NCBI RefSeq assembly: GCF_021869535.1
Contig: NW_026262581.1
Location: 116,340,771-116,404,770, forward strand
Length of the DNA stretch: 64,000 nt
Direction: 5' to 3'
Origin: Mytilus californianus
Lineage: Eukaryota; Mollusca; Bivalvia; Mytilida; Mytilidae
How positions within the stretch are numbered: position 1 is the stretch's first letter; every line of letters begins with the position of its first letter. The position numbers and the translations under genes were made by a program. Positions 34,358-46,300 of this stretch are shown here, piece after piece. The notes under the pieces were generated by a model. It searched no databases and was not told where the DNA came from. It was given only the letters and a program-made list of their open reading frames with translations.

Positions 34358-37300
34358 GTGACAGTCCGTAAAAATGACAGAATTACTTTGCCATTAAGAT
34401 TTTAAAAATATTAAGAAAATGAAAATACTGCAGTAATCATCTGTTTCCACAAGCAAAACATTTTTTGTAACGAAATGATGACCTTTGAACTGAGAGATCA
34501 CATGTATTTTTCACAAAGCGAAATATTAATATAGAAGTTCAGTGGATCTGTTTTAAATTAATCAGAGTAAAAACAATGAATAATGATTTTTTTTTAATAA
34601 TCTCCTTTTATGTCTATTTTCAGTTCTACTGAACAAAAATGCTAAACGAAATAATTGCAAAACAGTCTCTAATAATTATTGACTATTGAATATTGTCAGA
34701 AGTCCATAATGGACTTCTGGTATTGTTGATATGATTGTTGATATGTCGTCTGATTGGTTGAGTTAGGGAAGATCTTCTGTGGCTCTTTGGTATGAGTGCT
34801 CCCTTCAGATCCTGCGATTGAGGCTTCAAAATCACGCTGGTTAACCATCTGTGTATTTTAACAATATTATGGTGACCAATACACCTTATCGCTATTTGTC
34901 CGCCCCTTCTGGACTTCTCTAAGGTTTTTGTAAAATTTTGAGTTCATAATAGAAAATATCTGACCCTACAATGGAAAAGTGATTGTTGTATGACGTCAAT
35001 AGTATGATTGTTGATACACATGGTAGTGTCCGTTATTCCGCCAGTCTGGTAAACCTGCCCACTCCCATTTCTTCAGTAATTGTCACTTCCATGAATATTT
35101 CGTCTGCTATTTTATTCATATGAACTGTACTTATCATCACTGCATGTCAAATTTTAAAGAAAAATCCTTTATTACGAAAATATGTAGTGATATATATAAT
35201 ACTGATCTTCAAGCTAACGATAATCATATTATTGCTTACAAAACTCATTTCTGACTTGAAATTTTTGTTGGATTCCCTAGAATCACTTTATTAGTGGTCT
35301 ATGAAAAAATAGATCACCTTTTCATTTGCAAAATTTGTGAAAAACGCTGGTACCATCTGTGTATTTTAACAATATTATGGTGACCAATACACCTTATCGC
35401 TATTTGTCCGCCATTACTGGACTTCTCTTAGGTTCCCGTAAAATTTTGACTTCATAATAGAAAATATCTGACCCTACAATGGAAAAGTGATTGTTGTATG
35501 ACGTCAATAGTATGATTGTTGATACAGTAGTGTCCGGTAATTCCGCCCGTCCAGTAAACCCGCCCACTCCCATTTCTTCATTAATTGTCACTTCCATGAA
35601 TATTTCTTCTGCTATTTTATTCATATGAACTGTACTTATCATCACTGCATGTCAAATTTTAAAGAAAAATCCTTTATTACGAAAATATAGTGATATATAC
35701 AATACTGTTCCTAAAGCTAACGATAATCATATTATTGCTTACAAAACTCATTTCTGACTTGAAATTATTTTTTGGATTCCCTGGAATCACTTTATTAGTG
35801 GTCTATGAATAAATAGATGACCTTTTCATTTCATAAACTTGTGATAAACCGGCCCTCCATATATATTTGCTGCGCATGGGTGGATTTACCTGACAAACAG
35901 ATTTCCGATAAAAACACGATGGACCCGCTTGTTTTGTTAATTTTAAAAATTATTTCAGATATTTTTTGGGAAATGAGATAAACTACTCAAAGTTGATTTG
36001 TCAATGAAACAATTTATATTAAATTTGATACAGTTTGTATATAATTATGCAGAAATACATACCATCAAAGCTATATGTGGGCAGATTTACCGGACTGCAT
36101 CTTCTTTGGCTCATTTGGTATGAGTGCTGCCTTTAGATCCTGAGATTGAGACTTCGAATCACGCTGATACCATCTGTGTATTTTAACAATATTATGGTGA
36201 CCAATACACCTTATCGCTATGTGTTTTGTCCGCAATTACTGGACTTCACTAAGGTTCCCGTAAAATTTTGAGTTCATAATAGAACATATCTGACGACACA
36301 ATGGAAAAGTGATTGTTGTATGACGTCAATAGTTCAAGAGGCGCAGATTCTCGGGTCAAGCGGCACAGATTTCAAAATAGCGATAAGGTCTTTAGAGCTG
36401 GAATGGATGTAAATGACATTTTTGAAAATTGTGTTCTTGCTGTGACGTTATAGTGTCTCCTGCAGCTTTTATAAAGGGCAGGGTAATTTTTTTCTCAGAG
36501 GGCACTCTTAGCGCGATTGGCTACACTTTAAGGTCACCTTATGCACGGAGGACTTCACTTATAGGGCACTCTTTACATAGATATAAAGGCACTGTAATGG
36601 ATAGGGATTTAATCGAATATATCATTGTTTCATATTTATTGGTAAGAAATAAAGATATGTATATTAAATTGTTAATTTAATTTCTTTTTGTAATAAAATT
36701 ATCACTTCTTGACTCAGCTGATAGAATCTTGATCATGTGCAACTGCCTCATTTCAATCAATATCATTATAAACTTTAATACTGGATCACTGAGACTGATT
36801 GTCTAAGGATGTGTTGTGAAAGTGGACTTTGCATGACCAAAAACGTATGCAATGCATTGCTTTTTTGATGCACCTGAGAAGTGCCAAATACCTTTTGGAT
36901 CTCGCATGGTTATACCAATCAAAGCTACCTTGGCTCAAAACTGTACAAATAGTTTGTTGATATTCAAAGATTTGTATACCAAGACTTACTATACATATTC
37001 TTCTACTTTTCATCTTTTTTCCATCTGTGTTTTTTATGCTCCTGCCGTAGCGGTGGGAGCATGAAGTTTTACCCTTGTCTGTCAGTACGTATGAACGTAC
37101 GTCCGTACGTCCCAAAATTGGTTTCCATTCTCTAACTTGAGTTTGCCTCAACCAAATGTTATGAAACTTATACACAATGCTTATTACAACAAAACACAGA
37201 TCAAGTTTGAATTTTGGTGGCGTCACTTTTAAAACCGTTCTAGAGTTATGCCCCTTTATAAATCGAAAAATTGCAAAATTTTTAGTTTCAGTTCTCTAAC

Positions 37301-40300
37301 TTAAGTTTGCCTCAACCAAATGTTATGAAACTTATACGCAATGCTTATTACCACAAAACACAGATCAAATTTGAATTTTGGTGGTGTCACTTTAACTGTT
37401 CTAGAGTTATGCCCCTTTATAAATGGAAAAATTGCAAAATTTTTAGTTTCCGTTCTCTAACTTAAGTTTGCCTCAACCAAATGTTATGAAACTTATATAA
37501 TTATACACAATGCTTATTATCACAAAACACAGATCAAGTTTGAATTTTGGTGGTGTCACTTTAACCGTTCTAGAGTTATGCCCCTATATAAATGGAAAAA
37601 TTGCAAAATTTTTATTTTCTTCTAAATATCAAGTAATTTTTATACGACCACAAAAAAAATTTGCGGTCGTATATTGGTATGACGTTGTCGTCCAAAGACA
37701 CATTGGTTTTCGCACTCTAACTTTAGTTTAAGTGAATGGATCTCTATGAAATTTTACCATAAGGTTCAATACCACAAAAAGAAAGTTGGGATTGATTTTG
37801 GGGGTTATGGTACCAACAGTTAAGGAATTAAGGGCAAAAAAGGGGCCAAAAATAATCATTTTTGTAACTTCCAGACATAACTTGTGTGTTAGTGTATGGA
37901 TCTCTCTGACATTGTACCACAAGGTTCCATATCACAAAGGGTATGCTGGGATTGATTATGGGGGTAATTGCCTCAAAATTTTAGGAATTAGGGGGCAAAA
38001 AACAAGCATTTTTCTAGTTTCATGACAATAACTTGTGTGTTAGTGTATGGATCCCTCTGAAATTGTACTGCAATGTACCATACCACAAATGGAAGGCTGG
38101 CATTGATTTTGGGGTAATTGCCTCAAAATTTTAGGAATTAGGGGCCAAAAAGGGGCAAAAAACAAGCATTTTTCTAGTTTCCGGATAATACTTTGTGTGT
38201 AAGTTTATGGATCTTTATAAAATTGTACTACAAGGTTTGGGGGTAATTGCCCGAAACGTTTAGGAATAAGGGGCCAAAAATAAGGATTTTTCTAGTTTCC
38301 AGAGAATAACTTGTGTTCAAGTGTATGGATCGCTCTGAAATTGTACTGCAAGGTACCATACCACAAAGGGAAGGCTGGGATTGATTTTGGGGGTAATTGC
38401 CTCAAAATTTTAGGAATTAGGGGCCAAAAAGGGGCATAAAACAAGCATTTTTCTATTTCCGGACAATAACTTGTGTGTAAGTTTATGGATCTTTATGAAA
38501 TTGTACTACAAGGTTCCATATCACACAGGGAAAGCTGGGTTTCAGTTTGGAGGTAATTGCCCTAAACGTTTAGGAATTTGAGGCCAAAAAGGGGCCAAAA
38601 AACAAGCATTTTTCTAGTTTCCAGACAATAACTTGTGTTCAAATTTATGGATCTCTCTGAAATTGTACTGCAAGGTACCATACCACGAAGGGAAGGCTGG
38701 AATTGAGTTTGGGGGTGATGAATCATAAGGGGGTTCAAAAAATTGGGGGGGGGGGGGGGGGGGTTTTCCTTTTTTTTTCTTTAAAATTTTCCATTTTAAA
38801 TTGGTTGTTTCTGATATATATATAAAAGCAAATAATAATGATATGGTTTGAATAGGTAAATTAAAATTTTTTACGTTCTTAGACCACATTCATTCTGTGT
38901 CAGAAACCTATGCTGTGTCAAATATTTGATCACAATCCAAATTCAGTGCTGTATCAAGCTTGAATGTTGTGTCCAAACTTGCCCCAACTGTTCAGGGTTC
39001 GACCTCTGCGGTCGTTTCAAGCTGCGCCCAACGGAGCATTTTATTAAAATTGGAGTTATCTTCCTTTGTCCATGATTATAGTTGAATCAACTACAATCAA
39101 TGCTTTATACAATGCAATGTTTAATTTTGACTGCCACTGATAAAACACAGATCAAGTTGAATTTGGGTAGTGTCACTTTAACCATTATTGAGTTATGCCC
39201 CTTTATAAATCGAAAGATTGGAAAATTTTTAGTTTCCATCTGTAACTTAAGTTTGCCCCAACCAATCATTATGAAACCTATGCACAATATTCATTACCAC
39301 AAAACACAGATCAAGTTGAATTTTGGTGGCGTCACTTTAACTGTTATCGAGTTATGCCCCTTTATAAATCGAAAAATTGCAAAATTTTTAGTTTCCATTC
39401 TGTAACTTAAGTTTGCCCCAACCAATCATTATGAAACCTATACACAATACTTATTACCACAAAACTCAGATCTAGTACAAATTTGGGTAGCGTCACTTTT
39501 ATTGTTTTTGAGTTATTTCCCTTTATAATGTTGTATGCAACCAGGGGCATCATCTGTGTCCATGGGGACACATTTTCCATTTATTTTTTTCTGTTGTCTG
39601 GGTTAATTTTTCAGAATATTTTGTTTACCTAAAATGTGTGAAAGGCAACAAAATGCTTGGTCTAAGCACCAGAAGCCTATTTAAAAAAAAATAAAACCTG
39701 TTAAGTAGGATCATATTATTTATGTAAACCAGACATTTACTGAGCAAAACAAATATGAATTCAAAATGGAGAAAAATTTATCAAACATCAGTCTTCGCTC
39801 AACCACAGGCCCACCAGCCCAGCCCAGGCTTATAAAAATGCTGTCGGCCTGTAAAAATCATTTCTACAGGCCAATAGAATCTAACTAAAATTTTCTTAAC
39901 ATTCAGCTTCGGCCCTGTAGATTCAAAAGTTTATTGTGAAGACTGAAACATCATCTTAAATACCAATGCTCAGAAACTTGTGCCATGTCAATTATTTACA
40001 CATTGTAAAATAATGATATAGATGATGTTTTAAAGATCTGGTAAAATGATTAATAGTACAGGGTGCAGTAACAATGGTACAAATTTGTATCATAGAATTT
40101 AGAATGGAAACAGGCCATGTGTCAAAAAGACATCAACCCGACCAAAGAGCAGAAGAACAGCCCAAGGCTACCATAAATATCTGTTATGTAAAACAAGATC
40201 AGATAGAGTCAGATAAAGTTGTTCATTGTAACTTAATACAACTTGCTTGTATGTAAAGGTGTGCAAATATTAAATTGATCATACATGTACACATGGTAGA

Positions 40301-43300
40301 CATGTACCTCAATGCACCTCTAATAACTAAGAGCTGTAGAAATCTGGTACATTTACTATTGTTGTTTAATATAACACGTAAACATCAGATTTAGGATCAA
40401 GAGCAAAGACTGGTCAGATTGGAGTAAGAATAATGTGACCTCTCTCCCTTCTAAATGTTACCTTGAAAATCGGATTCTGACGATTTTCATATTGCAATAA
40501 CATGTTATCACACGGAATGTGCATGGAAACTTGCAGCTGGATGTTAACTTATGCAGCCATCAATCTTACAATAATCTCTTTAATATGACAACTAAGACTA
40601 TAACTTATATTTATCTTCATATTTTCAGTTTGAAAAGCCAGGCAGGAGAGATGATTTTGATTATCCACAGATGGCAAAAGAAGCAGGTAAAAAATTATAC
40701 ATATGTGATGCAAAACTGAGCTGGGTAAAGAACTTTTTTTTATTGCAAGCATTATATATTAACCAATTTCAAGTTAAGTTAAGATATGTAACTCACTACA
40801 TTTTATACTTAAGTGAGAAGTCAATATTATACATATTGGAATACAGGCTATTTTTAGTTAAGTAAAATTATGAACAATTCATATTTTGGCTCATCTGACC
40901 TGAAGGGCCAACTGAGCTATAAGCATCACTGGACGTCCTTTTATTTTTTTTTATAGACATTTTCCTCTTAAGCTTCTTTACCAAATCAAACCAACAATGG
41001 CATGGTTAATCCTTATGCTGTCTTAATTGTAGACTTTTTAAATGTTTGTTAATATCAGCCCTGCCATTACTGAAAGCTAGTTCACTGTCAATTACAAGTA
41101 ATAAATAAATCATGACTCCCAGGACTAAAACTAGAACTTAAAATATTTGCCATATACACGTGTATTTCAAGATCCGAAATTAATATTTTTGGAAAGATTG
41201 GAACTATTGTTTCAAGTCTTTCCTAAGGCACCGGCCTCTAAACCAAGAAGTAGTGCCGGTTAGCTACTAAATATACAAAATGTATACACACTGAAATATA
41301 GTTCCCTATAATTCTCATGTCTGTGTACATATGCACATATGAACTGTGAAAAATTTGGGTTATATCTTCAGAGCAGTTCATTGAAGTATGTATGTATTTA
41401 AGGTTTGTTAATTTGCAGGCTATTTTTGTCATTAGGTCCGAGTACACAGTTATTTCGTAGTGCATTTCTTTTAGACAATAAATGAAAATAAAAAAAATCC
41501 CACCTGCGCTTTCTCAATAATATTTTTACAGTGTGTTGTACTACTTTTGGGACAAATTATATCAAAATTATAGAAAACTTCATCGGCCCTAACTCAAAAT
41601 ATGGACAATTCTATTTTAAGGGGGTCATGAAATCTTTTGACAGCTTCTGAAGTGCTAATTTTTAACCTTTTTCAGCTGGACCAAATCACTACTTTACTTT
41701 ACAATTCATGACCCAAATTTTTTTACAGTGTAATTTCATCCCCCTACTTGCTATTTGAGGCATAAAACATGAAGGAATACATTTGGAAGGGGTACTAAAA
41801 AAATTGGCAAGCAACACACTGTCCACACTAGGGACTTTATTCGTGGACAACGAAAATCAAAGGACGATAACTGTGTACTCGGACCTAATAGGTAAGAGTA
41901 ATGATACAATACCAGTAGGATTGACAGCTGCCATGATCACCAAACAATCAGAGACAAGCTGGGGCCTTCATTACAATGTCCCACCTCTTTAAATCCAATC
42001 ATATTGACCAAATTATTAATCATTCTCAGTCTTACATAATTAACAGACCCTTCATTATACATCTCAATACACAAATACTTAACCTCATTATTGAATACAC
42101 CACAGAGTTCGCGATAAAATCGTCGGTCCTGTCTGTCCTGACTGCCAAAATGAGGCTCGGACCGGTATTTTGATCGCTAGCGGCGATTCCGATGGCCGTT
42201 GCAGTGCCTATGTCGGCACGTTTTTTACATCAATCATCAGATGTACCCGCAGCTAATTTCTAGTACGTTTTTTACATCCGTCATCAAATGTACCCGCAGC
42301 TAATTTCCGGTACTGGTTTCCGAATTTTTTATAAACAAACCAAAGCGGCGAGCTACATGTGGCCTATAAAATTTGTTCACGGAGCCGTCCCTGGCAAACG
42401 ATCGGCGGTGGAACCTTCTGATGAAGCCAAACACATAAAAAGGAAGCAATATGAGTGAGAATTTCAGGATAAAATTGATAGATTTTGTAGAACTGGCAAA
42501 GATTTGGTAGGACTGACATATAATCTTGCTTTGTCAGTCCCATGACTGACAGGTCAAAAAAAAGTTTTCGCAAACTCTGAAACAAATGTATATATATATA
42601 GAAATGATAATTACTTTAAATAATAGCACAACAATGTTAAATCTGCAAATTTGCAGAAGCAAATTTTTGTTCTTCCCTCGCTGGGATTCGAATTTATGCT
42701 ATTGGGATATCGAGACAACACCGCCTGCACTGTGTCCAGAGCTCTAGACCACACGGCCACCTAGACTGAACTAATAATTCAGCTTTCGGTGGCCTAGTGT
42801 TACCTTTTCTCGTCAGTAGAATCTAGAGTTCTAACACAGTACATGATATATTAGGCATGAAGATGGAATTAATTGCAGATTAGCTAAATATCTATCGTAA
42901 AGGATTGTATGATACAGTCACAGAAATAATTATTTTGATAGAAATGATATATCGGATTTATTCATTGCCTATTACTTTTGCTCTACCCTACATGAAGTGA
43001 TTCTATAAATAATGTCTGAAAAAATAAATGACTAAGAATTAAAATGATTAACAAGACCTTTTTTTTCAAAAGAAAAGACAAAATATGAAATCTAGATACA
43101 AAAAGGTATTCAAGTAAGGTCTATATTTTACTTGATAAATTTGTGCAATCTTCATCTGTAATTTATTTATAATTTAGGTTGCATGTGTGCCCTTTTCTGG
43201 AAAATATTGAATTATAAATTGAATTAAAATACACTTTATAACTTTTAATTTTAAGTGTCATAAAATCATGATAATTGATTTTCAAAATCAATAAGCAATT

Positions 43301-46300
43301 CTTAGAGGAGAAAAATTGTATACCTATGTTTCAACTTACAAAATGCCCCCAAAACAACCTTTTTAGATTAATTTTTGGAGGCAATATAGATCCTAGTTTC
43401 AAGTCTACCTGTTGGAGGAAAATTGAGAATCTTTTTTAAAAGAATCTTTATTTGGTAATTTCTTCTGTTTCTAAAGATAAAATGTTAGAGGTGAAACATG
43501 TAGTAGGGAAGAATATTTGGTTAAGATATGAAATTGCAATTTAACCTAAATTGTTGTGCAAATTAAGGGACCCGCTATCATTGATTCATATTTAGCTCAT
43601 TTTATCTACTGAAAAAGTGCTTATCCTTCTAAAGACCTGCAGTTAATGCAATTATCAGCAATAGTGCTATATAAATGTTCTTTTTTGTCCACAGGATACC
43701 TAATTATAATTTGAAATTATTCAAACTACTCTTCCAATCTTTCCATGAGTGATTTCCATCACTTTGATTATTAATTTTTTTTTAAATACTCCCCTGTAAA
43801 TGAATTCATTTTCGATACTTTTCTTTCCTGTTGACTGACTGAAGGTGTTATATTGCCTTCAAAAAATTGTACTTGACCATACTTTTTTGTAATGCCTGCA
43901 GTAATATTAATGGAGCTCATGTTTGGTCATTAGTGTATAAAGATTACTTTCAGATTGATTTTTTTTTTATCCTTGCCTAACATTTTTTACTAGACAATAG
44001 CCCTTAACTTTTAAGGTAATGCCTGCAGATCTGTAGGAGATTTATTGTACCTTAGTGTGTAATGATGACTGATAGATAGAGTTTACATTTCATTCCAGTT
44101 GACTGATTTATCACTGCAGGCAGGGGGTTAAGTGTTTCAACATATAGTCATTATACCCCTGCTCCTAGGCCGGGATTATATTTCTTTTACTCTGTCTATC
44201 CATTATTCCCAAGAAATTTCTCAAAATACAATAGAACTTCTTTGAATTTTGAATCAAAGTTTGTGTGATATGTTTTAACATCCATGACTTATTAACTTCC
44301 TGTTAAACGAATACTTATAGCAAGGTATCATTAATGAGCAAAGTTTTGTGTTATTCTGCGGCTCAGCTGAAGACACATAAAAACGGTAATATTAAAGGCC
44401 ACTCAAAGAGAATTTTGACAGTAAAAGAGAAATAGCTTTAACAATTAGAAAGAATTGGATTTTGAACAGATATATCATGTTATGGAGGGGTATTTGCGAT
44501 AAATACCAGTCAAGGGATGGTGAAATTTCCCAAGCCGCTAGGGGAGGGAAATTTGGTCCCAAGACTGGTATTTTTCGCAAATACCCCTCCATAACATGAT
44601 ATATCTGTTTAATTACATAGAATAGATTTTGATTGAAACTGTCTGTACATGTGAAGGGAAATCGTAGAACCGCGGGAATTATACATGTACTTATATGAGT
44701 TAATGCTGTCTTTTTGTAACGTCATGGTATCTATATGTGTAAACGTCATTGTTATTCCATTATTAAATCGTTCATTTGTATAGACATGTTTTTCCCCTCT
44801 TTATATGTATATTTCTGACAGTTTTTGGTTTAACTCAATCAATAGTGCTTAACCATGTTGTCGAGATAAAGTGAGAAAGGTTCCGAATAATTTTGGCTGG
44901 AACAGGCTCGCGAGGGTAAAAAAGGAATATCCAAAATGGCAAATACCATGGCAGAGAGGGGAATTTGAGGCAAATTCACCGGCAGTGGTGAAAAAACAGG
45001 CAAATTCGTTTGAAATGAGGAAAAAATGTTAGAATATGCGAAAAATACACTGGCTAACAACCAATCAAATTCCGGCATTCTTATATAAGGTGTAATTACA
45101 CTTGATATCAACTGGAGTTATTTAATTTCAATAATAACAATAAACTTTCCATAAACTCTATTTTTTGCACTTTAATTTGAAATTGAATAACTCAAGTTGA
45201 TATCAAGTGATATCAATTCTTTCTAGGTGTTAAACCAATTTTCAATCATTATGAAATCTATAACTGTCATACTATCTTCATTATCATTGCTTGTATCAGA
45301 TAAATATAAAGCATTTTTGGAGAAAAAAACAATAGCCCTTACATGCAGGTCCACTTTTTTTTTAACTTTGAGTTTATGGTCAATACTAATCTGAATTGAC
45401 TAGGATTGTCTGTTTTCCTGCTGAAGGTCTGTGGTTCTCTCCTAGCACTCCAGCTTCCTTCACCAATAAAAACTGACCCCTAAGAAATAAACAATAGTGC
45501 TGAAAGTGGTGTTAAACACAAATAAATCAATAAATCAATCAATTTTAATTTTTAAGCAGTGTACTCTTGTTATTCAATTGCATACTATATAGAAGTAAAG
45601 AGCAATTGTTATGGGTGTTTTTTTCTAACTTTTATTTGATCTTTCTTTTCAGCAACAAAAGCAATGCAGGATGCAGGAGTGAGCTTTGAACAGATAGAAC
45701 AAGCATGTGTTGGTTACGTTTATGGTATGTCACATTAATTGAACTGTGTGAAATATAAATGTATTACTATTATCCTGCTTTAGGAGTGGGGGCTATATTG
45801 CAATCACCTTATCTAAGTTTTTCCAGTAAATATTTTTGTCACACTTTTCTCAGGAACTACCAAACAGTATGACTTCATATATGGTTAGCAGCTTGACAGT
45901 GATGAGTTGCAATGTGTTAGAATTTTTTGGATGTGTCGGAGACCAAACTCTCTGTTTTCTAATACTTTCATTGTTCAATATTGAAGGAACTTAACATTTT
46001 AACACATATATCCAGTACTACAGAACAGAATGACTTCATATTTGATCTACAACTTGACAAGGATGACTTGTAAAGAGTTGGGGCTTTTTAATTTCAGATC
46101 TGTCAGACACCTTTTTTCCGTTTTCTGATACTTTGAATTACAGGTTGGGGTATGGTTAGCATGACATTACATTCAACTTTATGTTTTGATTCATTTAGTA
46201 ACTAACTTTGGTGCTTTTTGCAGCCAATATGATAATTTGACCCAAATACAACCAACTACATTAACATACTAATATTTTCACACTGTATGTTCTGTTTCCA

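Larger units (their letters stand above)
34358..40628 (+). other. SCP2: SCPx intron 1 (6.3 kb)
   Basis: Non-coding. It contains the 510-bp tandem repeats at 34770-36340, a family B copy with nested family A at 37030-39540, a MITE at 39789-39945 and a family M fragment at 40090-40170. Open frames in it (for example 36429-36680 and 36786-37226) lie in repeats or lack support. Confidence 0.85.
40687..45652 (+). other. SCP2: SCPx intron 2 (5.0 kb)
   Basis: Non-coding. Holds a short repeat fragment at 40885-40960 (GGCTCATCTGACCTGAAGGG), a MITE at 41431-41889, a 47-bp tandem pair, a tRNA-headed SINE, a 145-bp palindrome and a SINE core. From about 42850 to 44460 I see nothing but AT-rich sequence. 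Confidence 0.85.

Noticed and set aside
36429..36680. 83-codon plus-strand open frame
   Set aside because: Lies in an intron of SCPx beside repeats and resembles no family I know; no splice or codon support.
36786..37226. 146-codon minus-strand open frame, the longest in the window
   Set aside because: It overlaps a family B repeat over its first part and has no recognisable domain, start context or splice support.
42690..42775. Second tRNA-like sequence on the minus strand
   Set aside because: Long variable region, no acceptor-stem pairing and a 3' body; called a SINE.
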